Origin: Anisus vortex
Taxonomy: Eukaryota; Mollusca; Gastropoda; Planorbidae
Assembly: GCA_949126835.1 (NCBI GenBank)
Contig: OX421500.1
Span: forward strand, 29,429,991 to 29,493,990
Direction: 5' to 3'
DNA length: 64,000 nucleotides
The notes beneath the pieces are model-generated. The model had not been told where the DNA came from. It searched no databases and was given only the letters and a program-made list of their open reading frames with translations. Within the stretch, counting starts at the first letter, position 1. Every line of letters begins with the position of its first letter. A program made the translations under genes and the position numbers. Shown here one piece after another: positions 45,768 to 56,979 of this stretch.

Positions 45768-46519
45768 TGAAAATTATGTACAGTAATAATAAAATAGTGC
45801 CAACACAAAATTCGTCACAGAATGAAATTTGTTCTATGCTCTGTCGTCGTTCTGATGACAGAAGCAAAGATATACTATTATTTGTCATACTCAGTATAAA
45901 TACATCAATCGTAAAAATAGTTTCAATAATGCATGATGAGACCAATGCAAATAAAAATGAAAACGAATGAGAGAACCAGACTTGTTTTAACCGTTATGAA
46001 GTAGCTTTTATCTTTTATATTTAGTTTGTGTAGATAAGTTTTTTTACAGTATTAGATGATCATATAAATGAAACAATACTAATAGTAGAACAAACAATTA
46101 TAATAAAGATGGGTATTATCATTGAATAGATGTTCATAAATATGCTAAAACAAAGTTCACGAATAAGTCATAATTATTAATTAAATGATCCGTTGGATAT
46201 TTATTAATTACTGAAACGTTGTTCAATTGTATAGGTGCAAGATATAATATAGAAAAGAACCGGGTGCCATACATCCAATTAGAAATATTATTGCCGATAG
46301 AAAAATACAGTTGATTCTAATGATGTAACAATTCTTTATAAATGAAAAGAAAAACATAAAGCACTAATTCTTTCAATAGAAAGAAGAGTTTCCAAATAAT
46401 ATGTTTGTGAAAAGAGCTATGTTTCTAGCTGATTAAATAGATACTTGAAAATAGAAAACAAGGTTAAATATACGTAATAATTAACGTAATCGAGAAAGTT
46501 CAAACATGTTAATAATAAA
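45768..46519. other. AT-rich non-coding stretch
   Basis: No gene recognised. Confidence 0.6.
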
Positions 46520-46772
46520 GGGGGCACGGTAGCCGAGCGGCAGCGCGTTCGACTGGTGAGTCGAAGGTCCCGGGTTCGAACCCTGGTGCAGGCTAGGATT
46601 TTTTTCCCGGGTCTACCTAGCTCTGATGGGTACCCGAGATTAGTTAAAGTAAAGGCGGCTGTGCATAGTGCTGGCCACACAATCACCTAGTATGCCGTGG
46701 CCACAGAAACTGGTGAACGCTGCTTCATCGGACCTATGCATCAATTCGGTCCGACGGGTACTTTACTTTTAC
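46520..46772 (+). mobile_element. tRNA-derived SINE
   Basis: The head has a good A box (GGTAGCCGAGCGGCAGC) and a perfect B box (GGGTTCGAACCC), the internal RNA polymerase III promoter. An anticodon-arm-like stem CGACT/AGTCG lies between. The body has CCTAGCTCTGATGGGTACC and GCCGTGGCCACAGAAAC; the tail ends near ACTTTACTTTTACC. Shorter by about 20 bp in the middle than the copy at 47959-48227. Confidence 0.85.
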
Positions 46773-47946
46773 CTGTCAAACCAAGAATCACAGCTAAGAC
46801 GAAATTGATGAACGAATTCAAATCTAGATAAACATCTCTAGCTTACAAATGTTGTTGTTAATTTGTGATGATATCAAATGATTCTGAAATGATGATTAGG
46901 AATTGTTGTTCATTGGAGATGAATGCTGTGGCCTTGTAGGGTCTCTAACAAGATTAACGCCACATGAAATTAAGGAATATATAATCCGCTCTGATAACGA
47001 TTAGTCTTCGCTTAGCCATCTCCTGTACAAATTTGATTACAACCCTAACCACTACTGAGTGAATGATTGAATGCACATTTTTACCTATAATTAATTATTT
47101 AATCATTTAGCTCTTGCACATGTAACATATTTTATGCGCATTCGTTGTCAGTATTAATTTTATGCTTACATGCATATCAATATTATCATATGATATTGCC
47201 ATTATCGTTTTTAATGTTATTATTTATTTCTATCATTATTATGCTACACTTACATTGGTATATACCATCTTGCGGGCTGGCGTGTAGCCTACACCCCCCC
47301 CCTCGCGGTCATAACACACACACGTGCGGAACACGCCAAGGTCAAACATGTAGCGATCATGGTTGGATTCGCCATCCCTGACCTTCCCCCCATTCCTCCG
47401 CCACCCATCGTCCAACTTTAACTTTAACGATTTAGCATGTAAACGTAAATATACCTCTTCGTCTCAGTGTCCAGTTTCCCTTGTCGAATCCCCTTTGACT
47501 TGCAGCCTCAAGATGCCGAGGAAATAGTCCCTTGATGGCCCACTTCCCGTCATCATTTCCCTCACCCATTCTCCCCAGGTAACCCCATTCCCCCCCCTCT
47601 CCCCCGACTTAACGTCAGATGACAATGAAACTGAAACGATGAAGTAACAGGCTGACCAATCGAATGCGATATAGTTGAGTCAGCCTGACCATTTCTCCTA
47701 CACGTGACCACACACGCTTGAGATTGTAATTTTCTTAGAAATGTAATTTTAGTTTTACAGACAGTTCGGCGGTAGACGGTAGACGGCCTACGAGGAGGAT
47801 CGCGCCATTAAACGGCGGCCTAATTAGGTCTACTTACATTCTTAGCCTACTGCTATCAATTGTATTGGATTATATCTGTTCAGCTAATGAAGTGTTTGCC
47901 CAATACATTAAAAATTGAATACGGACTTTCATGTCAATAAAATCTT
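46773..47946. other. non-coding stretch with a GC-richer part
   Basis: From about 47260 to 47830 the sequence is noticeably richer in C and G (several poly-C runs) but no coding pattern is recognised. Confidence 0.5.
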
Positions 47947-47958
47947 CAGTGTTATAAA
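47947..47958. repeat. SINE target-site duplication, left
   Basis: CAGTGTTATAAA at 47947-47958 recurs exactly at 48228-48239, flanking the minus-strand SINE. Confidence 0.9.
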
Positions 47959-48227
47959 GTAAGTATCCCGTCAGACCAAATTGGTCCATAAGGCCGGTGA
48001 AGCAGCGTTCACCAGTTTCCGTGGCCACGGCATACTAGGTGATTGTGTGGCCAGCACTATGCACAGCCGCCTTTACTTTACCCTAACTAAGGGCAGGTAC
48101 CCATCAGAGCTGGGTAGACTCAGGGACACCCTCAGATCCTGGGAAAAAATCCTAGCCTGCACCAGGATTCGAACCCAGGACCCTTGGATCGCCAGTCGAA
48201 CGCGCTGCCGCTCGGCTACCGTGCCCC
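47959..48227 (-). mobile_element. tRNA-derived SINE with target duplication
   Basis: Minus strand starts GGGGCACGGTAGCCGAGCGG, keeps the B box GGGTTCGAATCC, the body with CTACCCAGCTCTGATGGGTA and GCCGTGGCCACGGAAAC, and ends towards an ACTTACTT tail. A 12-bp direct repeat flanks it exactly, showing insertion by target-primed reverse transcription. Confidence 0.92.
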
Positions 48228-48239
48228 CAGTGTTATAAA

Positions 48240-49014
48240 TACGTCTTGCTTATTGATTGGTATTATATGTTTGTGTTATACCCAGTGAGTGACAGTGTCG
48301 TTATTTAACAGCTTCATCGCAGCCTTAATTAATACGTATTAAACGAGCCAGAACCTGTTTATAAATTTAGTCTTAAAAATCCCATTGAAATCATCAGCGA
48401 TTCGGGACCAAAATACTCCTAGAAAACCTGCCGAAATCACCACTCCCCATCACCCTGTGTACATGCTGTGTTATCCACTAAGTCTGCACTGATAGCCTAT
48501 GATAAATAAGGGCTCTGTGACGCAGTAATTTAGACCAGCTCGCCACATATGCCATTTTTCGATCGTTACATTTATTTTCCCTAAAAGATCAACAAACAAA
48601 AATATTTGATTAAAATTGAAATACATGCCTAATTGTAATATTTTTAAAGCAATACAAATGTACATAAATTATAACAAAAAGCATGTATATATTTGTTCAG
48701 AATTTGGGTTATGAATAAATGACCGTATAGTACATTGATATTTCATTGTGCCTATTAGTTTTTAACGGAGAGGGGGAAGGTATGACTTTCAAGTTATTGT
48801 TGTAGATTGAACTAAATATTCCGTCCCATTTGTGACAGTGGAGATTTAAATCTCAGTCGAAATTTTTGTGTGTGTCGCAAATGAAATTTTCAGACGTAAA
48901 TAGTTTTTTTTTTTCAAATATATTGTGACCAATTACCTATAAAATAAAGGTCTATCGAAAGATGCCTTCTGAGACGTGTAGTATCTGTACTTTGACCGGA
49001 TGCGATACCGTTAC
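48240..49014. other. AT-rich non-coding stretch
   Basis: No gene recognised. Confidence 0.6.
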
Positions 49015-49468
49015 TTCACGGTATCTTATTATAACATGCGACATCCGAACCAAGCTTAAGACCTCGTACCCAGACGCAGTTACCACAAACCAGTGGCCAC
49101 TACAGGCCGAACGCTTGTAGAGGCAGGCAACACCTACCTTCCGGTGACGACACCATCAGTCCTAGCGAAACAGTCCGGATTGCGGCACCATCCTTGGCCA
49201 TCCCGAGCCGTCCTCAAGTTTTCGAAAGACGTGTGGCACCCCACAAAGATCACGGTTACCCCCGGAGTTCATGGGCACCTGCACGCACCTTCCGGAGCCC
49301 AGCAGCCGACTTCCAGAAGAGAGCGGTAACATTCCCAGCTGACCAGCAGCTACCAGTGGAGCCCCCACCAAAACCACTTGGGCTGCACAAACTTTTTACT
49401 GAAAAGTCAAGCTGTCTCGAAAACACCGGAAAGTCAGCATTTTCTCCGACATTTGACGAGCATTAAAT
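49015..49468. other. unexplained GC-rich island
   Basis: About 450 bp rich in C and G in AT-rich surroundings. Two overlapping plus frames are open (49093-49329 and 49194-49466), Pro/Ser/Thr-rich, the second ending PPPKPLGLHKLF...SAFSPTFDEH. Neither is recognised. Could be an exon, a transposed fragment or non-coding. Confidence 0.3.
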
Positions 49469-52400
49469 AGGCAATTTTGGTGTAAATGCATTTCCTATAT
49501 ATTCCCTTAAACAATTGTATAATTATCTTTTCGGCATAATTCAAGGGCATTGTTGAACTTCTGGCTTCATTATATTTTGCATATAATTTTAACCATTACG
49601 ATTGAAAGCATATATTTACGCCTTGTTGCTGACTTAATTAACATTCACGGATGTTGAAAGTTGTGCTTATAAAAAAAAATACTTTTTTGGCATAATTTTC
49701 TTTTTGAAGTCACAATATATTTATAATAAAACAATCATTAATTAAAATAATATAAACATTTTAATATATGCTAGATAATGAAAATATTATTATCACTGGA
49801 CGAATATCACAAACAATGTATCAACGACGGTGACGTGATTGATCTTAGAGAGGCGTTGTTATAATCGACTTGTTTTAACCCATTAATGCCCAAGGGTATA
49901 TCTGAATGACTTTTTCTGTGTTTTTTGTGTGTTTCCTAGTTATAATGTATCAAAAAGTCGGTATATACATGTGTTTTGATTGTTTTTTGTTTTCTTCAAA
50001 AGTTACAGGGGGGTTACTCTGGGAAAGTACACGGACACGAATGGGTACGTGTAGTTTTTTTGAGATGCACTCCAGAGGAGTGCAATGGACACGAGAGGGG
50101 TACGGGGTTTTCTATTGATAAATGCATTACATGCTTGCTATTGAACGTATTGAATACGTTTTTTTTTGTATTGGAAGAATAAAACAAAAGAAAGAGATAA
50201 ATCAGAACAGAGGCATTTATTTATTTTATGGATGTTACGTCCCATTTTCTTTTATTGAAAACAACAAATAACCGTAAACACCGTTGTTGTGTTTTACTAG
50301 AAAATGTTTAAAATACTTATTTTTCATTCGGCTTTTTATTGAAGCATGAAAAACATTTAAATTGAAAATTAATATATATCCATCGAGTTTTCTCTTATTA
50401 CTTAGTCTTTGTGTATGGGCAATGGGCAATTCAATGATAAAGGTTGAAACAATGCAGGAGAATACGAACATTATATTTCAGGCATATTGTCTAGAATTGC
50501 GACGTCATTTTGCAAACCTGTTTTGTACAGTGGAGTCAAAAGAAAAGTGTCCATTCATATCTAACCTGACCGTGTCGCTAACTCTAGAAAACTGTGGTGT
50601 ATGTGTGGTGTAGGTGTGGTGTAGGTGGTGAATTCCTTGGAATACCGTTCATCATTGTAGATATTGCCTTTCCCCAAAAATTTATTATGTCAATTAGTTT
50701 ATTGATTTAATAATTATATTAAGACATTTGCATTTTATTACATTAATTATTTAGTAGCCCTTCTTAAAATTGTATAGGTCAGTGTACCCAATATATGTTG
50801 GGAAATCTTCTATAGAAAAATAGTATGTTTTTGTAAGAAGATAGACGGAAAAAAAAAATGATAGTCTGCTTATGTAAGCCCAAGATGGGTGCTGATTTAA
50901 TATCTCCATTGTAAAAATGTTTAATTAAAGTATATTATATGTGCCTACGTTTCCTACATTTTGATTTTTAGAAGAATACACATATCTGTGTTTTATGCTT
51001 TGAATATAAATTTGAAGTGAGAGAAATATTGTTACTTCGTAATTACACGTTTATGAACTGTGATAAAACTCAAGTTGTGATCTTGGCTGGATAATATTAT
51101 ATTATAATAAAACTGAAGATAAATGTTTAGCTGTCCATAGGCTACCACGCTACCATAATAATAATAAGCTATAATAATTATGGGCACTATTACGTGACAC
51201 AATTCCTTCGAACAGAAACCAACAGTCATTTCGTTCTCGTAATTACTGTCCGTGTATTCAACACCACTGACCATCAACGAAGTAAGTAATGGGCTTACCT
51301 AATCAGCTATGAGATGTTGTTTCAGCAAACACTAGTGGTCATCCAACACTTTCATGTCCGCCGAGTTATTATTTATTTATTATACCTGATCAAGTCAGTT
51401 CATTATATTGTCCATTATATTTATTTTAGATGACATACTAATCTGTGTTAAGAATGTATTTATTGTATTTTGACTCCGAGCCCAACTTAATAAAAATGAA
51501 TTTCAGCTCAATTGTGCTGTTGTTTCAATATTCAAATATATAATTATTAACAGTTCATCTTATGACAGAATTAGTAAGTAGTTGATGTTTATCTCATGAA
51601 CTTATTATGAGTTGAATTACTGTTGTTGTTGTTATTATGGTTGTTATAGTCTAGAGTATGCCCAAGGTTGTATATCCTCTTGAAAACTGTTATGCAACAA
51701 TAGTGTATAAGTGTAATTCATCTTGTTTCATGGTAAATATATTTATATCAGCTCAAGTTGGTTGTATATTTCACTTGTCTTGTATATAATAGGATTACTA
51801 TCAGTAATTATAGTTCCTAAGACCACACATGTAAAATAGTCCACAAGGAAAATAATTGAAATAAGATTTCAGTTGTAAATACTTTAAAACTTTAATACTG
51901 AAAGTACTGAATTGTTCTTCAATTCCTGATATTCACATATTTGTACAATAGGCTACAGTTCCATAATTGGTATAAACAAGAGTATGGCTTAGATCCATTT
52001 AACATGCATTTCAATATGTTTATGTATGGAATCCTTGTCCAAATAATAAATTGAAATTTTTAAGAAAACACATCTCAAACCTGATCATTAGAATTTATAT
52101 TATTAGGTTGAGGTAGTTGAGCAAACAAGGCAAGTTCAGAGCACATGCACGAAGTGACTTATTAACAGACAGCGACTTACGCCTAACTGTATTGGAAAAG
52201 GCAATAGGCCAGAAAGGGTCGATTGAACGCGGTTCTCTGCTTTTATAGACTAACAGTTTGGGCGTATCGTAATTGTTTAAGCATATTTCGTAAACAACAC
52301 GATTACTTAATGTAAATGACGTTGTATCGTTCTTATCGATTATTAACGAGACTTTACAAATCGAATAAAAATGCTTCTAGAAGATTCTTAAAATAGCGTT

Positions 52401-53382
52401 CTTCTGGTGTTGATATTTAGTAACTTTTATTCTCCCAACGTTAGATTCGCGATTCGCAATTATTAATGCTAGAATTTAATAAAGGTAATTATTATGAATC
52501 TCCGTTTCATAACAGTCGCCCGAATCAATAAGAAAAGACAATTCCTCACTAGATAATAGTTATGTGTGGAATTTCTTTTAAACATGCAAGAAAAAATCTA
52601 TTTTAACTATTTAGGTTAAAATTTAATAAGAAAAATTGCTTTGCTCTTGTACTCTGAATCATCCTTTTTCATTCTTTACATAAACAAAATTGATCCAATA
52701 GTCAAAATAATTCAATAGCAAAAATTTAAAATCAATTTAACTCAATTAAGAATTATCAATTATAAATCAATCAAGCAACTAATAGTGTGAATTTAAGTTT
52801 GTGTGTGTGCATGTGGAATGTCTGCACTTTCAATTCAAACCTTTACATAAGCACTATGGTTGTCTGTTCAGAATATAATGTACATTTCCTGTAACTTTAG
52901 CGACTGCAAATGTCATTATCTGTTGAATAATAATATAATATTAATGACACAAAAAAATTATTTCCCTATATCTTCAAAGTTAATATGATTATCATTACTT
53001 TATCAGTAAAGAAAAATGCATGGTATAAAGAAATAATATAGCATAGCATAATTATACAATGTATATCTATGGCATAAATTATAATGTGATTAAAATTAAT
53101 ATTTCAAATCATCAATTTTAAATTTCTTCAATAACAATAAACTAAGATTTTTCTCATTCTTACTCAGGAAGAAGTATCTTATTATCAATACAATATTTTA
53201 CTGTACATTGTAGTATAACTAAGTATTTAAGATTCATAGTTATTCTTTATGAAATAAAGCAAGTTTTGTATTTACATAATTGATTTCTATAATCTATTTA
53301 GCTATTAGTACAGCATAGGATAAAGTTACATCAGTTATGTAATATTAACAATAGGTTAAAATACTATAGTTTAGTAGTTATT
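49469..53382. other. non-coding stretch, partly 3' region of element B
   Basis: No gene recognised. Contains a possible piggyBac-like end (49875), a 19-bp hairpin (50066-50084), a GTGTGGTGTAG-type short tandem (about 50590-50630) and, nearer element B, a minus-strand promoter-like block (52235-52387). The 3' LTR of B should lie here but cannot be delimited because its partner is outside the window. Confidence 0.5.
52235..52387 (-). promoter_or_regulatory. candidate minus-strand promoter with heat-shock-type element
   Basis: TTCTAGAAGATTC at 52375-52387 is a perfect three-unit TTCnnGAAnnTTC element. On the minus strand it lies about 130 bases upstream of TCTATAAAAGCAGAG (about 52235-52249), a TATA-box-like sequence. 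The place fits the U3 region of element B's 3' LTR (inference). Confidence 0.3.
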
Positions 53383-53625
53383 CTAGTCTTCTGGCATAAC
53401 ACGTGACAAAGTGTCAGCAACAATGTTATTTTTCCCTTTAACGTGTACTATGTTTAGGTTATAGGACTGTAAAAACAAACTCCATCTCAATAATCTTTGA
53501 TTTTGGTTAATCTTCGAGAGAAACACTAATGGATTATGGTCTGTATAAATGTCAATTGGAAATTGTGAACCATGGATATAATAGTCAAAATGTTTCAAAG
53601 ATAAGATAAGGCCTAGCAATTCATG
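53383..53625 (-). pseudogene. RNase H C-terminal part of element B
   Basis: Continues the pol frame after an in-frame TAA (53626-53628). Shows LGLILSLKHFDYYIHG, IDIYTDHNPLVFL (catalytic Asp), LLRWSLFLQSYNL and IVADTLSRVMPED, then the stop. RNase H removes RNA template from the hybrid during reverse transcription. Confidence 0.88.
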
Positions 53626-56357
53626 TTATATGCAACTGTAGTTAACCTGATATGGAAGGAACTTCTTAGAACAAAAGCTAATTGGATGTTCCAAGGAATC
53701 ATCTCCTACTTGTGAAATTACTGCCCCCATTCCCTGTTTACATGCATCTACCATTATTTTAAAAGGTTTAGTATAGTTTGGTGAAACTAATACTGGTGCC
53801 TTAGTCAAAAGATCTTTTATTTCCATAAAAGCATGTTCACATTCCTGAGACCAATCAAACTTAGTTTGCTTCTTTAGAAGATTTGTTAATGGACAAGCTA
53901 TAATTGAAAAATTCCTAAGGAATCTTCGGTAGTACCCTGTCATTCCAATGAAACTACGTAACTGTTTACGCGTTTTAGAAGTAGGAAAATCTTGTATAGC
54001 CTTTACCTTTGCATTTACTGGTTTTACTGCACCACTACCTACGATATGTCCTAAATACTCAATGGTTGCACGACAAAAGGTACACTTGTTCAAGTTAATG
54101 GTGAGTTTAGCTTCAGTAAGTTTCTGAAATAGTAAGGTTAGTTGGTTTAGATGTTCATTAAAGCTATCACTATATACAACTATATCATCTAGATAAGCAT
54201 GACATTGAGGAACATCAGATATGACACTATTTATCAACCTTTGAAAACTTGATGGAGCATTGGTTAACCCGAATGGCATTACTTTAAATTGGTATGTCCC
54301 ATCAGGAGTAATGAAAGTGGATATTTCCTGTGCTTTATCAGTCATAGGTATTTGAAAATAAGCAGTGAGCAAATCTATTTTAGTTACATACTTAGCATTG
54401 CTTACTCTGTCAATAAGGTCATCAATCCTAGGGATAGGATATGTATCTTGTTTTGTGACCTGGTTAACTTTTCTGTAATCTATACAAAAACGTATGGAAC
54501 CATCAGACTTTGGAACCAATACACACGGTGATGACCATTCACTTGTACTAGGAATAATTAGGTCATTTTCAAGCATGTAATCTACTTCTTTCCTAATGTG
54601 TTCTAGTTGTATCGGATTAACTCTATAAGGATGCTGTTTTATAGGTTTTGCATTATCCTTCAAAATGATATCATGAGCAACTAAATTAGTTTTGTTAGGA
54701 ACATCACTGAATAACTGCATATTGTTATCAACTAAACCCTTGATAGAAGTTCGCTCACATTGGTTTAGGTGTGCTAACTTATCATTTAGGTTCTTAATAG
54801 CTTCAGTATTTTGAAGTTTGCTAGTTATAATAGGCTTTTTAAATTTTGGCATTTCTTTTTCTACTGTTTTAACAATAGTTATGGGCCTAATATCAGTTTG
54901 TTTATCTCTAACAATATATGGTTTTAGCATATTGATGTGGCACAACCTTTGTGTCTTCCTTCTATCATGAGTTTTTACAAGATAAGTTAAATTACTTATT
55001 TTCTCTAAAATCTCATAAGGTCCTGTGTACTTAGCACTCATGGGTTGTCCTGCCAATTGTGTCAGCATGAGAACTTGGTCACCTGGTTGGAAGCATCTGG
55101 TCTTGGCCTTGACATCGTAGTAACTCTTCATTTTCTGTTGAGCCTGTGAAAGATTAACTTTTACATGATTAAAAGCATTGTACATTCTATCAGTGAATTT
55201 TTCCACATAAGCCACTAGTCCAACTGGTTCATCAGAACTTAAGAATGTTTCTAGCAATAAATTTAAGGGTCCTCGAACCGAATGTCCGAACACGAGCTCA
55301 AAAGGACTATATCCAAGTGATTCCTGCACCGCTTCTCTTGTAGCGAAAAGAGCAAAAGGTATGCCACGATCCCAGTCTTTTTCGTTTTCAAAGCAGTATG
55401 CACGGAGCATAGTCTTTAGAGTCTGGTGGTAACGCTCTAGGGCACCTTGACTTTGCGGGTGATAAGCCGTCGATGTTACGTGCTTAATGTTCAATTTCTT
55501 CAAAACTTGGTTGAATAGCTTGGAGGTAAAATTGGTACCTTGGTCAGATTGTATTGACTTAGGTAGACCATACCTGGAGAAAAATTCGATTAACGAATCA
55601 TATATCTTATCTGCATTGATTGATCGTAACGGTATAGCTTCGGGATATCTGGTTGAAGAGCACATGATAGTAAACAAGTATTGGTGACCTGCCTTGGTTT
55701 TTGGTAGGGGTCCCACACAATCTATCATTATATGGCTAAACGGTTCAGAAAAGGCTGGTATTGGTTTCAGTGGCGCTGCCGGAATGGTCTGGTTAGGCTT
55801 TCCTACCATTTGGCATGTTTTACATGACTTACAGTAGCGGGTAACATTGCGATGAATTCCAGGCCAATTGAAATATGGGAGAATCCTTTGAGAAGTCTTC
55901 TTTACTCCTAAATGACCTGCGTATGGCGTATCATGAGCCAAACGTAGAATATCATTTCGATATACCTTAGGCACTACTATTTGATTACTGTCTTTGTAAT
56001 CGTCATGATTACTTTTCCACCTCTGCATTAGTATACCTTCTTTCATGAAGTATCCACCTCCTTTCTTTTCCGCTTCTTCTTCAGATATGGCTTTTCTTTT
56101 CAAGTTAGCAATCCCCTGATCTCTATCCTGTTCCTGTATCAATAATTGTCTTGGTGACATTTCATTTCCTGAAGTCTTATCCGAAAAACCATTCAATATT
56201 TCAGCCATAAAAGTAGCCTTCAAGTCAACTTCTGGTTCTGATTCTGGTTTTAATTCGGTTTTATCAGGATTGGTTTGTTGTTGGGCTGAACCTCGAGAGA
56301 CAATACATATTGGCTTAGTTATGCATCCACTTTTCTTAAGGTTTTGTTGATTACTGG
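53626..56357 (-). CDS. integrase-RT-RNase H of element B
   Basis: The frame is open from the element C insertion point (56357). Integrase first: HDTPYAGHLGVKK and CKSCKTCQ (HHCC), D in MIDCVGPLP, D in IQSDQGTNF, E in GALERYHQ, then GPYEILEKISNLTYLV. RT second: WSSPCVLVPKSDGS, KIDLLTAYFQIPM (motif A), FGLTNAPSSFQ (motif B), YLDDIVVYS (motif C), LGHIVGSG. RNase H third: FKIMVDACKQGMGAV and ISFCSKKFLPYQ, up to a TAA at 53626-53628. All catalytic residues of IN and RT are present. The ATG-like starts inside are irrelevant since this is a polyprotein segment. IN-RT-RH order is reversed relative to ordinary gypsy elements. Confidence 0.93.
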
Positions 56358-56979
56358 TGTTATGCCCTTTAGATGATGACTATTATTACGACTCGTTAAA
56401 TCGGATTCAATGAATATAGTTGTATCTTTATTAGAAGTCTCTAGATTCTGCTAATCTGTAGCCCAAGCTAGGGGTTCCTTGACTGACAGGTCTATGCAGC
56501 AATGTAGTTATATTCGTGATAATTATCTTCAACACATTTCTCAACAATGATAGATCAAACAACTCCAGTTGTTGAATAAACAATTTTATTTAAATTGTAG
56601 ACTCAATATAAACGATCAATAAACTTCATCAACTGATGGCAACATAAGTTTCAATACAATGGCATATAATATACAAATGAATATAGCGACTTCACTCGAC
56701 AAACGTTTAAACTGAACTAACTTTAAGGAGGTCGGGACTTTTCAAAGAAAACTATCATCGAAGATTCTACAGGGTCTTAATACGCATTTTAACCTCTTTC
56801 TCTATAATTACTACGATCCAGAATTATCCTCCAATTTCCACGGGATTTGAACGAATTATTTTATTTAAACTGCCCTCAGGGCATAAAGGTCAAACCTTGG
56901 TCGCTTTGGACTCTGATACGCACTTGTTAAGAGGTCAATGCCTTACTACGTCATTCCTCTATGACCGATATTCGTAACA
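56358..56979 (-). repeat. 3' LTR of element C
   Basis: Directly preceded (minus strand) by AGAAGGAGGGGGA (56980-56992), an ideal polypurine tract. Confidence 0.96.

Noticed and set aside
46520..46595. Functional tRNA gene
   Set aside because: Promoter boxes are good but there is no paired acceptor stem, and the same head recurs with a shared SINE body at 42967 and 47959.
52512..53382. Defined 3' LTR of element B
   Set aside because: A TGTTATG-like start on the minus strand near 52512 exists, but without the partner LTR or a purine-rich tract next to it the boundary cannot be supported.
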